A stretch of 64,000 bases of DNA from Chryseobacterium ginsenosidimutans (GTDB taxonomy: Bacteria > Bacteroidota > Bacteroidia > Flavobacteriales > Weeksellaceae), in the NCBI RefSeq assembly GCF_024807225.1, contig NZ_JANUCO010000001.1, forward strand, positions 62,001 to 126,000, written 5' to 3'. Of this stretch, positions 34,591-44,798 are shown piece after piece; the first letter of the stretch is position 1; every line of letters starts with the position of its first letter. A model generated the notes under the pieces. It ran no database searches and was not told where the DNA came from. It saw only the letters and a program-made list of their open reading frames with translations. The position numbers and the translations under genes are program-made.

Positions 34591-36859
34591 ATGACTTTCG
34601 ACATTGACATGATCAAAAAAGTATACGAGCGTTATCCCGAAAGAATTGCTGCGGCAAGACAAATCGTGGGAAAACCTCTTACACTTTCAGAAAAAATCCT
34701 TTACACTCACCTTTGGGAAGGAAATGCTACATCAGTACATGAAAGAGGAAACTCTTACGTAGACTTCGCACCAGACAGAGTAGCAATGCAGGATGCAACG
34801 GCGCAGATGGCGCTTTTACAATTTATGCAGGCGGGAAAACCCAAAGTGGCTGTTCCTTCAACCGCTCATGCCGATCACTTGATTCAGGCAAGAGTAGGTG
34901 CACAGGCAGATTTACAGGAAGGTCTTAATAAGAATTCAGAAGTTTTCAATTTCTTGGGTTCTGTTTGCGACAAATACGGAATCGGTTTCTGGAAGCCGGG
35001 AGCGGGTATCATTCACCAGGTTGTTTTAGAAAATTATGCATTCCCAGGAGGTATGATGATCGGAACCGACTCTCACACGGTAAACGCAGGAGGATTAGGA
35101 ATGGTTGCCATCGGAGTTGGTGGTGCAGATGCCGTAGACGTAATGGCAGGAATGGCTTGGGAATTGAAGATGCCAAAATTAATTGGTATTAAATTAACAG
35201 GAAAAATGTCCGGCTGGACTTCCGCAAAAGACGTTATCTTAAAAGTAGCAGGAATTCTTACCGTAAAAGGTGGAACAGGATGTATCGTAGAATATTTCGG
35301 GGAAGGAGCGCAGTCTTTATCTGCAACAGGTAAAGGAACAATCTGTAACATGGGTGCTGAAATCGGAGCGACAACTTCTACTTTCGGATATGATGATTCT
35401 ATGAGAAGATATTTGGCTTCTACGGGAAGACAGGATGTTGTAGACGCTGCAGACGTAATTGCAGAACATTTAACAGGTGATGCTGAAGTCTACGCAAATC
35501 CAGAACAATATTTTGATCAGGTTATTGAAATCAACCTTTCTGAATTGGCTCCACACTTAAACGGACCTTTCACACCAGATTTGGCGACTCCTGTTTCTGA
35601 ATTTAAAGCGAAAGCGGAAGCAAACGGATGGCCAATTGAAGTAGAATGGGCATTAATCGGTTCTTGTACCAACTCTTCTTACGAAGATCTTTCAAGAGCG
35701 GCTTCTATCGTTGAAGATGCGGTTGCAAAAGGCGTGAAACCTAAAGCGATCTTAGGAATCAATCCAGGTTTCTGAGCAGGTGAAATTCACGGCGGAAAGA
35801 GACGGCTTCTTAGATTCTTTCAGAAAATTTGAAAATGCTAGAATCTTTACCAACGCTTGTGGACCTTGTATCGGACAATGGGACAGAGAAGGTGCTGAAA
35901 AAGGAGAGAAAAACTCAATTATTCACTCTTTCAACAGAAACTTTGCAAAAAGAGCAGATGGAAATCCAAATACTCACGCATTCGTAGCTTCTCCTGAAAT
36001 GGTGGCTGCCATTGCAATTTCCGGAAGATTAGACTTTAATCCTATCACAGATACGTTAACCAATGAATCTGGAGAACAAATAAAATTAAACGAACCTCAA
36101 GGTTTAGAATTACCTGAAAAAGGTTTCGCTGTAGACGACAACGGCTATCAAGCTCCATCTGCAGACGGATCTGCTGTTCAGGTAAATGTAAGCCCAACTT
36201 CGGACAGACTTCAGTTATTGGAAGAATTCCCGGCTTGGAACGGCAAAAACATTATCGGAGCGAGACTTTTGATCAAAGCTTTCGGAAAATGTACAACCGA
36301 CCATATTTCTATGGCTGGACCTTGGTTGAAATACAGAGGTCATCTTGATAATATTTCAAACAATATGTTGATCGGAGCTGTAAATGCTTTCAACATGGAA
36401 ACGAATAAGGTGAAAAATGTATTGACTGCAGAATACGGTGAAGTTCCTGCTGTACAAAGAGCTTACAAAGCTGCAGGTGTACCTTCAATCGTTGTCGGAG
36501 ACCAAAACTACGGTGAAGGTTCTTCAAGAGAGCACGCTGCAATGGAACCAAGACATCTTGGTGTAAAAGCAGTATTGGTAAAATCATTCGCGAGAATCCA
36601 TGAAACAAACCTTAAAAAACAAGGAATGTTGGGATTAACTTTCGCTAATGAAGCAGATTATGATAAAATTTTAGAAGACGATGTTATCAACTTCTTAGAT
36701 CTTGATCAATTTGCTCCTGCGAAACAATTGACTTTAGAGTTCATCCATTCTGACGGAACGAAAGACATTATCATGGCAAACCACACGTACAACGATCAAC
36801 AGATCGATTGGTTCAAGGCTGGTTCTGCATTAAACCTGATTAAGCAACAAGAAAATTAA
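34591..36859 (+). pseudogene. acnA: Aconitate hydratase AcnA, single-base frameshift
   Basis: Two consecutive frames encode one AcnA-type aconitase. The first runs to a TGA at 35773-35775 and the second continues to 36859. The break is in CCAGGTTTCTGAG: removing one T at 35769-35771 gives GINPGSEQVKFT and one 755-residue protein. Cluster cysteines are in GSCTNSSYED (first part) and NACGPCIGQWDR (second part). The frame opens upstream at a TTG at 34552, but the ATG at 34591 (MTFDIDMIKKVYERYP) is the likely start. Either a real null allele, with acnB as backup, or a sequencing error. Confidence 0.93.
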
Positions 36860-36885
36860 TTGTTAGATTTTAATTAATCATAGAA

Positions 36886-36914
36886 AAAGCAACTTCAGAC
36901 TGGAGTTGTTTTTT
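36886..36914. terminator. Bidirectional terminator between acnA and LytTR regulator
   Basis: GCAACTTCAGACTGGAGTTG forms a stem with one mismatch. Plus-strand Ts (GTTTTTTC) follow, and the minus strand has a matching A/T run. It sits between convergent genes. Confidence 0.75.
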
Positions 36915-37600
36915 CATTTTATTTTCGTTAAAAGATTCATGCGGAAGCTCTCTCCTATCGGGATTTCCTGATCTGAAACCAAGGTTACTTTTTTTGATCC
37001 TAAACTTTTAATCTGATTTAAATTAATAATAAAAGACTTATGAATTCTCACAAAAGAACTTTCCGGAAGCTGCTGCTCCATCGATTTCAAAGTATCTAAA
37101 ACAATATATTCCTGTTCTCCGGTTCTGATATTGACGTAATCTTTGATGCTTTCAACATAAAGAATTTCATCAAAACTAATTCTATGTTGCTGTCCCGAAG
37201 ATTTTACAAAGAAATGAGAATCTTCTTTATTTTCATTGACAGAAAAACGTTCCTGGGCTTTTAAAGCACTTTTATAAAAACGTTCAAACGAAATGGGTTT
37301 TAAAAGATAATCGACAATATTGTGTTCATAGCCCTCCAAAGCAAATTCGGAATAAGCTGTTGTTAAGATATATTTTTGTTTGTCACCCAGAATTTTCATG
37401 AAATTAATTCCCGTAAGTTCCGGCATCTGAATATCGAGAAAGACAAGATCAGATTCATTATTTTGAATATATTCTAACGCCTCAATCGGATTTTCGGAAG
37501 AGAAAACCAGCTCCAGAAAAGGAACTTTCTGCACATAATTTTCCAACAGCGAAATCGCCAATGGTTCGTCGTCTACAATAATGCATTTAATTTTACTCAT
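36914..37600 (-). CDS. LytTR-family response regulator
   Basis: A 228-residue transcription regulator. The receiver domain has D10/D11 and phosphoacceptor D56 (LVFLDIQMPEL). The C-terminal LytTR DNA-binding domain includes DEILYVESIKDYVNIRT and FVRIHKSFIINLNQIKS. Its start overlaps the kinase stop by eight bases (37593-37600), so the two are one operon. The target genes are not evident in the window; LytTR/LytS pairs in Bacteroidota often serve envelope or stress responses. Confidence 0.93.
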   Translation of the reverse strand: MSKIKCIIVDDEPLAISLLENYVQKVPFLELVFSSENPIEALEYIQNNESDLVFLDIQMPELTGINFMKILGDKQKYILTTAYSEFALEGYEHNIVDYLLKPISFERFYKSALKAQERFSVNENKEDSHFFVKSSGQQHRISFDEILYVESIKDYVNIRTGEQEYIVLDTLKSMEQQLPESSFVRIHKSFIINLNQIKSLGSKKVTLVSDQEIPIGESFRMNLLTKIK

Positions 37601-38603
37601 TTCGCAAATTGATTTTTAAATCTACGATAAATTCTGTTTCCGTATTTTTTATGTTTAATTCATATTTTTTTGGATACAGAATTTCCAGTCGTTTTTTCAC
37701 ATTTTCAATTCCGATTCCCGAAAGTGAGTCTTTCATTCGTTCTTTTTTATAATTTAAAAGATAAAAATGCAGGATTTGATTATCGTCAGAAAGTTTCATT
37801 TCGAAGCCTTTATTTCTAAAATCACCATGTTTAAAAGCATTTTCTACAAACGGAACTAAAATCATCGGTGAAATCTTCAATGTTGGATGATTGATGTTTT
37901 TTTCTATCATTAATAATTCCGGATTTTTAATCCTCAACTTTTCAAGAGCGGTCAAACTATCGATATAGCCAATTTCTTTATCCAGAGAAATTACATCTTT
38001 TTCGAGATCTTTTGTCGTGTATCTCAGTAATTTACTCAGTTCTTCAATTGCGGGTAAAGCGCTGTCTGATTTCTGATAGACCAAAGAATAAATATTATTC
38101 AAAGAATTAAAGATAAAATGAGGATTGATCTGTGTTTTTAAAGCCTGTAATTCTGCATTCTTTCTGGCTTTTACCAATTCTGTTTTCTCAACTTCAGTTT
38201 TAATAAAATACCTGAAAAACCAAAACGTCGTACTGATGAAAATCGTTGTGCTGCTGTAGAAAATATTATCAAAGTAATAATAAATAAACGGTGTTTCTTT
38301 CGCATAATTCCTGATCCCGAAAAAGGTGGGCAAAAACCATTCTTCCATGAAATAACGAACGCATACAAAACAGCTTGCACTCAAAAAAAATACAATGACA
38401 GATTTGTAAATTTTATCCCCATCAAAGAACTTTGGAACGACCACAAAATAATTGAAATAAAAGCAAATAATACTCGTGATAAAGAAAGTAACATTGAAAA
38501 TCGTATTCGGGGAGTTATAAACAAAATAAGGAATAAGAACCGACCCAACGATATAGATCGACCAAAAGAAAATATGCAGATAAAGAAGCTTATTGATTTT
38601 CAT
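37593..38603 (-). CDS. LytS-type sensor histidine kinase
   Basis: A 336-residue membrane kinase (His_kinase family PF06580). About four transmembrane segments lie in the N-terminal half (about residues 5-30, 38-58, 66-84, 108-130). The phosphoacceptor is H162 in QINPHFIFNSLNNIYSLV. The C-terminal ATPase has MILVPFVENAFKHGD (N box) and SGIGIENVKKRLE (G box). No large extracellular sensor is present, so the signal may be sensed in the membrane. Its stop overlaps the LytTR regulator start. Confidence 0.93.
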   Translation of the reverse strand: MKINKLLYLHIFFWSIYIVGSVLIPYFVYNSPNTIFNVTFFITSIICFYFNYFVVVPKFFDGDKIYKSVIVFFLSASCFVCVRYFMEEWFLPTFFGIRNYAKETPFIYYYFDNIFYSSTTIFISTTFWFFRYFIKTEVEKTELVKARKNAELQALKTQINPHFIFNSLNNIYSLVYQKSDSALPAIEELSKLLRYTTKDLEKDVISLDKEIGYIDSLTALEKLRIKNPELLMIEKNINHPTLKISPMILVPFVENAFKHGDFRNKGFEMKLSDDNQILHFYLLNYKKERMKDSLSGIGIENVKKRLEILYPKKYELNIKNTETEFIVDLKINLRNE

Positions 38604-38762
38604 AGAACAAAAATAGATTTTCTAAGAAATTGCAGGGCTTTTTTTCGACAAACCGTTCATTTTTTCCGATGAAAATGATTTCGTGCCATTTCAGCTTCCG
38701 TTGATCGAAACACTGTTTCATTCTATTTCCGGGAAATATAATTTTGTCAAAAAAATAATCCT

Positions 38763-39599
38763 ATGAAAACATTATTGTATACTTTCTTACTTTGTTTATC
38801 AGCGGTAATTTCTGCTCAGAAAAAACCTTCAGACTATTTTCCAGATCCAAAAACTAAAGTTTTAGTTGTAGGATCATTTCACTTCGATTATCCGAATCTT
38901 GACGCCCATAAAACCGAGAAAGGAGATCAGGTAGATGTCTTGTCACCCAAAACAGCAAAAGAAGTGACTGAGCTTATTAATTATATCAAAAAATTTAAGC
39001 CTACAAAAATCGCTATCGAAGCTTGGCCAAAATGGAGTGCCAATCAAAAATTAAAAGAATACAAAGAAGGTAAACACAAAGATCAACGGGATGAACGTTA
39101 CCAGATCGCGATGCGCCTTGCAAAAGAGCTTAATTTGAATGAACTATATAGCATTGATGCGAGTTCTGTTTTGGATGATCTTGGAGAAAAATTTAAGAAA
39201 GATTCTGTATACTTTAAAAATATGAGTGCAGATTATGATTTTTTAAGTGATGATGCTATTTCAAAACAATATGATACTTTCTTTAAAAACTCAGAGCGAA
39301 AAAACTTTAAATCGATTTTGGATCTTTTTAAATTCATGAACAGCAAAGAATATCATAAATATGAATACGGCGCTTATCTGAGTGGAGATTTTAAACTGAG
39401 AGCACACGACGGTGCAGATATGCTGGCTTTGTACTGGTACGACAGAAATCTGAGAATGTTTAGAAATATTCAGAACATTCCGCATACTTCGGATGACAGA
39501 ATATTAGTGATTGCAGGAAACGGTCATGCATCTGTTTTACGACAATTATTTACTTCGTCTCCAGAGTTTGATTATGTTGAATTTGACTCATTAAAATAA
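38763..39599 (+). CDS. DUF5694 secreted protein
   Basis: A 278-residue protein with a signal peptide (residues 1-18, ending ISAQ). The domain begins KVLVVGSFHFDYPNLDAHKT, with the conserved GSFHF strand, a downstream KPTKIAIEAWP (Glu) segment and VIAGNGHASVLRQL near the C-terminus. These features match DUF5694, distantly like TraB/ChaN-type proteins. Exported. No function is established. It precedes a TonB receptor by 70 bp, which may be co-transcribed. Confidence 0.82.
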   Translation: MKTLLYTFLLCLSAVISAQKKPSDYFPDPKTKVLVVGSFHFDYPNLDAHKTEKGDQVDVLSPKTAKEVTELINYIKKFKPTKIAIEAWPKWSANQKLKEYKEGKHKDQRDERYQIAMRLAKELNLNELYSIDASSVLDDLGEKFKKDSVYFKNMSADYDFLSDDAISKQYDTFFKNSERKNFKSILDLFKFMNSKEYHKYEYGAYLSGDFKLRAHDGADMLALYWYDRNLRMFRNIQNIPHTSDDRILVIAGNGHASVLRQLFTSSPEFDYVEFDSLK

Positions 39600-39669
39600 A
39601 GCAAATAGGACATTTTTTGTAACAAAGCCAGATTTTCAACGTCTAACTGAATAGAGAAGAAAAAACATT

Positions 39670-41908
39670 ATGAGAAAAACAATTATTGCTTTATCTTTTT
39701 TGGGTACGGTATTTACTTACGCCCAGGAAAAAACTAATAACCCGCCAACGCAAGAAAAACAGATCCAAGAGGTAGTTCTTACCAAAACTAAAAAAGCCGT
39801 TGAGCAGAAAGCAGACCGTACTATTTTTGATTTTTCAGAACAACCTCAGCTTAATAACGGAAACGTTTTGGAAGGTATTAAAAAACTTCCGGGATTGGTT
39901 TCTACAGACATCGCAGGAATGATGTATCAGGGGAAAGTTCTTGACGTTTATTTGAATGGAAGACCATTAAATATTACGTCCAACGAACTGAATTCTTTCC
40001 TTGAAGGAATGCCCGCAAACTCCGTCGACAGAATAGAAGTGATTACACAACCCGGTGCAGAATTTCCGGCAACTTCCGGAGGTGCGATCATGAATATTAT
40101 TACGAATAAAAATGCTAATAAATATTTAACGGCAACCTATTCTGGAAATTATTCTTTTACGAATTCCAATAAATTCAGAAACAGAGCGACCAACTCGATG
40201 AATCTGAATGCCCGAAATAAACTATTCGGATGGCAATTGAATTTTGGGCAGAATTATCGTGAAAGTGGATTGAATACGAATCAAGATAATTTATTATTGA
40301 GCAATACAGACAGAGTGGGTCGCGGATATTTTGCCAAATCAGGAGTCACTTTCGATCTCGGACAAGATAGATTATTGCTGAACTACGATATTTATCATAA
40401 TAATAATGACAATTATACTTTGAGTAACGGGGAAGGCGTTGAGAAACTTAAAGTTCCTAATACTAATCCACAACAATATCAATACAGAGATTTTATATTT
40501 GATGCTTCTGATGCCGCTCATACCAATAATATCAGACAGGAAGCAGTTGTTACTTATCAAAAACGTTTCACAGATAAAGCTCAAAAATTAGACTTCCAGT
40601 TTGGATATACAAAATCTGACAGCAAATTCGATCAGGACAATATTTTCAGAACAGGAAAATATTCTGATAACAATCAAGCAATTTCTATTGTTGGAGGGAA
40701 TGTTCTAAACAATAAATCTGATATGAAAATTGCCAACTTCAAAGTAGATTATTCTCAGCCTTTAAAAATTCTTGACGGCGGAAAAGTGAGCTTAGGAGGT
40801 TTGTATGAAAATCAGGATTTTGATACGGAAAGCAAAGGTTTAACCAATTTGGAATATAAAAGACAAACAACCGCAACGTATCTGGAATTTCAGGCTAAAC
40901 TGAAAAAGTTTGATTTTACGTTGGGAACACGCGCGGAAAACTACGATATTTCGGGGGTTACGAGAGTTCTGGACAGTACCAATACTGTTGTTCAGAAAGA
41001 TTTACTTCCTTTTAATAAGTTTAAATTATTTCCGAATGCAAGTGTTCAGTATAATGTAATGAATCAGGTCTACGTTGCTGCGAATTATAATAAAAAGATC
41101 AGTTTACCGAGTATTTCTGCTTTAAATCCGAATAATACGACGTTTCAGGGACCGAATACACAGGTAACCGGAAATCCGAATCTACAGCCTACAATTTTTG
41201 ATAATTATGAAATAAAAATTTCGGCGTTTGATTATGCTTTCATCGGATATAGCGTGAGTTTCTGCGAAAAATCAGGTGGCACAAATTATCAGAAAAGACG
41301 GAAAAAATCTTTACAATGAGCAGGTGAATATTTCGAGTATGAGAATTCACAATTTCAATCTTGGAGTGCCGATTCCGTTTATGATTTTCAGCAAGCCATT
41401 GAGTGAGATCATGAAGTTTGATTTTAATCCTGATAAAATTAATTTCATGTATCTGTACGCAGGATATCAAAAACATGATATCGACAATCTGGATAATAAA
41501 GGGTTCTGGATCTTCAATGTGATGGCTCAGGTTCTTTTACCAAAAGACATCAAGTTAACGGCGAATTACAGTTATTTAACTCCAAAAGCAGGATATTTCT
41601 ACTTCACTGCAGAAAAACCTTTCAACAATAATGTAGACATTACTTTAACTAAAAAATTCATGGATAACCGCTTGACGCTTTCTGTTTTTGCGAATGATAT
41701 TTTCAACGGACAGGTAATGCAGGTACGCTCTAATCCGCCTGGAGGAGGTGAAAGTGTAGTGCTGAGAAATAAATATGACAGTCGAAATTTCGGTTTATCA
41801 ATCAATTATAAAATTCCAACAAAAAATAAATTGGCAAAAGAAGACACCAATATCTTAAATCAAACGAAGAAAGATGATAGCGGTGGTGTGATGCAGCAAG
41901 GACAATAA
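39670..41908 (+). pseudogene. TonB receptor/OMP_b-brl_3 protein, single-base frameshift
   Basis: Two overlapping frames make one 745-residue outer-membrane protein. The first has a signal peptide (ending FTYAQ), a plug domain (IQEVVLTKTKKAVEQKADRT, RIEVITQPGAEFPATSGGA) and strands of a barrel. The second, from about 41272, completes the barrel. The break is in AGTTTCTGCGAAAAATCAG. Dropping one T at 41259-41261 gives SSAKNQVAQIIRKDG; dropping one A at 41267-41271 also works. The tail is polar (GGVMQQGQ). The family transports or assembles unknown ligands; no SusD partner is present. Confidence 0.88.
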
Positions 41909-41925
41909 TAAACGTAAATAATTAA

Positions 41926-41963
41926 AAACGAGTCAGCAAATATTTTGTTGACTCGTTTTTTTT
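41926..41963. terminator. Terminator between TonB receptor and thiF
   Basis: AACGAGTCA pairs with TGACTCGTT across a short loop, with eight T on the plus strand and an A run on the other side. It serves both convergent genes. Confidence 0.85.
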
Positions 41964-41974
41964 AACAATATAAT

Positions 41975-42685
41975 TTAAAAATCAATCGTCTGAAATCGCC
42001 AGTTCAGTGTATCGATTAATGTAATTTGGTTTAATTGTAAAGGTAAATCGGTTATTACTTTCAATGTCTGATTTGCCATCATACTTCCCACAATTCCTGA
42101 CAAAGCACCTAAAACTCCGAGGCTGTCACAATCTGGAAGATTTTCATCAAAAGGCGGCTCCGGGAAAATATCTCTTAAGTTTTTGCTTCCTTTATGATTA
42201 AAAACCGCAACCTGCCCCGAAAATCCTAAAATACTCCCGTAAACCAAAGGTTTTCCAAGTTTCACACAAGTATCATTAATTAAATATCTTGTTTTAAAAT
42301 TATCCGAACCGTCAACAATAACATCAAACTGTGAAAGAAGTTCTTCTGCATTCGATTCATCAATTTTACTTTCAATCCCAATAAAATTGACTTGATGATT
42401 AAGGTTTTTTATAAATTGCTCTGCACTTTTGACTTTAGAACTTCCAACAGAATTTTCATTGTGAATGATTTGTCTGTTTAAATTATGTAATTCAACCTCA
42501 TCAAAATCGGCAACACCTAAAGTTCCGACTCCCGCCGCCGCCAAATATTGAATGACCGGACTTCCCAAACCTCCCGCTCCTATCACAAGAACTTTAGCAT
42601 TCACGAGCTTCCGTTGACCTTCCAACCCTATTTCTTCAATAAAAATCTGTCGGCTGTATCGTGCAAAAATGTCTTCGTTTTTCAT
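41975..42685 (-). CDS. thiF: ThiF/MoeB/HesA family adenylyltransferase
   Basis: A 236-residue E1-like enzyme that adenylates the C-terminal Gly of ThiS for thiazole synthesis. ATP-binding GAGGLGSPVIQYLAAAG and IVDGSDNFKTRYLIND (Arg finger and Asp) are present. No CXXC zinc pairs or rhodanese domain are evident, so it is the short form. It is last in the thiamin operon, separated from thiH by 207 bp that carry a repeat element. MoeB cannot be excluded by sequence alone; context favours ThiF. Confidence 0.9.
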   Translation of the reverse strand: MKNEDIFARYSRQIFIEEIGLEGQRKLVNAKVLVIGAGGLGSPVIQYLAAAGVGTLGVADFDEVELHNLNRQIIHNENSVGSSKVKSAEQFIKNLNHQVNFIGIESKIDESNAEELLSQFDVIVDGSDNFKTRYLINDTCVKLGKPLVYGSILGFSGQVAVFNHKGSKNLRDIFPEPPFDENLPDCDSLGVLGALSGIVGSMMANQTLKVITDLPLQLNQITLIDTLNWRFQTIDF

Positions 42686-42704
42686 TAATAATTTATTGTT
42701 GAAT

Positions 42705-42870
42705 TTTTTTTAACGCAGAGAACGCAAGGTAATTTTAAAATTATTCTGTAGATTTTTCGTTCGCAAAGGCATTTCATTCAGCAATGGGTGATCTTCGCTG
42801 AGTGCTATCGCCCTTGCGAACGAAAAAACATTATATAAGAAATAATTCTTTGCGAGCATTGCGTTAAAAA
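42705..42870. repeat. MITE-like inverted repeat inside the thiamin operon
   Basis: Outer arms TAACGCA (42711) and TGCGTTA (42860), and inner 14-bp perfect arms TTTTTCGTTCGCAA (42753-42766) and TTGCGAACGAAAAA (42814-42827). The right inner part shares about 26 bp with 27568-27593. It sits between thiH and thiF, the only large gap in the operon, and could form a strong hairpin in the transcript. Confidence 0.85.
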
Positions 42871-42892
42871 TAATTTGAAATATTTATTAAAT

Positions 42893-44029
42893 TTAAACTC
42901 CGCTATACACAGAATCCCAGTCCTTCATAATTGGGTCATATCCAGCTTTTTTAATAATATTTCTAATTTCATCCATACTCCTCTCATCACTCGTTTCAAA
43001 CTGTTCCAAAGATTCTTTATCAACCGCATAACCACCCGGATTGGTTTTAGAAGCAGCACTCATCGCCGTGGCTCCTAATGAAATAATATGGTCTCTGAAC
43101 TTTTCACTTTCTCTGGTTGAAATAGAAATTTCCAAATCTTCATTCCAAATTCGGTAGGCACAAATTAATTGTAATAAATCTTTATCAGACATAATAAAAT
43201 TCGGTTCAATAATTCCTTCTGCAGGTCGAAGTCTCGGAAATGAAACTGAAAATTTACTCTTCCAATATTGCTTTTGAAGATAATCGATGTGAAGCGCATT
43301 GAAAAAACTGTCGACACGCCAATCTTCTAAACCTAGCAAAACGCCCAATCCCATTTTATGAATTCCTGCTTTCCCAATTCTATCGGGGGTTTCCAGACGA
43401 AAATTAAAATTTGATTTTTTACCTTTCGGATGATATTCTTTATAAACTTCCTGATGATAGGTTTCCTGATAGACCAAAACAGCATTCACACCCGCATCAT
43501 GAAGTTGTTGATATTCTTCCTCCGACAACGGCTGAACTTCAATCGAAATATTCGCAAAATGCGGCTTTAACAAGCGAACAGCCTTCAGAAAATAATCAAT
43601 TCCGACTGTTTTATTTGCTTCTCCGCTTACCAGCAAAACATGATTGATACCCATTGATTTTAAAACGGAAGCTTCAATCATTAATTCCGTATCAGAAAGT
43701 GTTTTTCTTTTAATGGAGTTATCTAAACTAAAACCGCAGTACGTACAAATATTCTGACATTCATTACTCAAATACAACGGCGCATACAACTGAATCGTTT
43801 TCCCGAATCGTTTTTGTGTAACTTGTTGTGTCATTTTCGCCATTAATTCTAGCTTTTGAGCAGCAACAGGCGAAAGAAAATTCAGGAAATCTTCTATTGT
43901 TTTATTCTTTTTTTGAAGGCTGTTTTCCACATCAGATAATGTCACTTTTTCAAGTTTCGTTTTCACCTCATCCCATTGATATTTTTCAAAAAAATCTTTA
44001 AAACTCTTCATAAAATTAAGTTTAATCAA
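42893..44029 (-). CDS. thiH: 2-iminoacetate synthase ThiH
   Basis: A 378-residue radical SAM enzyme splitting tyrosine to dehydroglycine for the thiamin thiazole ring. The cluster motif CQNICTYC (CxxxCxxC) lies in LYLSNECQNICTYCGFSLDN. The Biotin/thiamin-associated C-terminal domain includes ISTRESEKFRDHIISLGATA. It overlaps thiG by eight bases (44022-44029). ThiH rather than ThiO is the anaerobic, tyrosine-based route, consistent with the operon. Confidence 0.95.
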   Translation of the reverse strand: MIKLNFMKSFKDFFEKYQWDEVKTKLEKVTLSDVENSLQKKNKTIEDFLNFLSPVAAQKLELMAKMTQQVTQKRFGKTIQLYAPLYLSNECQNICTYCGFSLDNSIKRKTLSDTELMIEASVLKSMGINHVLLVSGEANKTVGIDYFLKAVRLLKPHFANISIEVQPLSEEEYQQLHDAGVNAVLVYQETYHQEVYKEYHPKGKKSNFNFRLETPDRIGKAGIHKMGLGVLLGLEDWRVDSFFNALHIDYLQKQYWKSKFSVSFPRLRPAEGIIEPNFIMSDKDLLQLICAYRIWNEDLEISISTRESEKFRDHIISLGATAMSAASKTNPGGYAVDKESLEQFETSDERSMDEIRNIIKKAGYDPIMKDWDSVYSGV

Positions 44030-44798
44030 ACAAAAAAGATGTCAACGGACTTGATGCTTCTGCATGGTTTCCGATTGCTCCCAAACCAGATTCAAAAGCT
44101 CTTCTTCCGGCAATCACGCCTTCTTTAAAAGCCAATGCCATATTGATAGGATTTCTCGCAACCGCAATTGCCGTGTTCACCAAAACCGCATCAGCTCCCA
44201 TTTCCATAGCTTTTGCCGCATCGGAAGGCGCACCAATTCCCGCATCAACGACAACAGGAACATTGCTTTGAGCTATAATTATTTCTAAAAAGTCCAAAGT
44301 TCTCAAGCCTTTATTGGTTCCAATCGGCGCTCCCAAAGGCATCACAACCGCTGTTCCTGCATCTTCCAAACGCTTACATAAAACCGGATCGGCATGAATG
44401 TAAGGCATCACGATAAATCCTAATTTTGCCAATTCTTCAGTGGCATACAACGTTTCAATCGGATCGGGCAACAAATATTTTGGGTCTGGATGAATTTCCA
44501 GTTTCACCCAGTTTGTTTCCAGAGCTTCTCTTGCCAATTGCGCTGCCAAAACAGCTTCCTTTGCAGTTCTTGCTCCTGAAGTGTTCGGTAAAAGGTGAGA
44601 CTTCGTCGGTTTTAAAGCACTCAACAAATCGTCTTCTGAAGATTGAGAATCGATGCGCTTCAAAGCCATTGTTACCATTTCACTTCCTGAAGCAATGATG
44701 GAATCTGTCATTTCCGAGAGATTTCCGAATTTTCCTGTTCCTAAAAACAATCTCGATTCAAAAATTCTGTCTGCTATTAGTAATGGTTGATTTTTCAT
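44022..44798 (-). CDS. thiG: Thiazole synthase ThiG
   Basis: A 258-residue TIM-barrel enzyme forming the thiazole phosphate from ThiS-thiocarboxylate, dehydroglycine and DXP. The N-terminal SRLFLGTGKFGN, MVTMALKRID (Schiff-base Lys) and the phosphate-binding IVDAGIGAPSDAAKAMEMGA are present. Its ATG overlaps the thiE frame's stop by four bases (ATGA), so translation is coupled when thiE is read in frame. Confidence 0.96.
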   Translation of the reverse strand: MKNQPLLIADRIFESRLFLGTGKFGNLSEMTDSIIASGSEMVTMALKRIDSQSSEDDLLSALKPTKSHLLPNTSGARTAKEAVLAAQLAREALETNWVKLEIHPDPKYLLPDPIETLYATEELAKLGFIVMPYIHADPVLCKRLEDAGTAVVMPLGAPIGTNKGLRTLDFLEIIIAQSNVPVVVDAGIGAPSDAAKAMEMGADAVLVNTAIAVARNPINMALAFKEGVIAGRRAFESGLGAIGNHAEASSPLTSFLFD

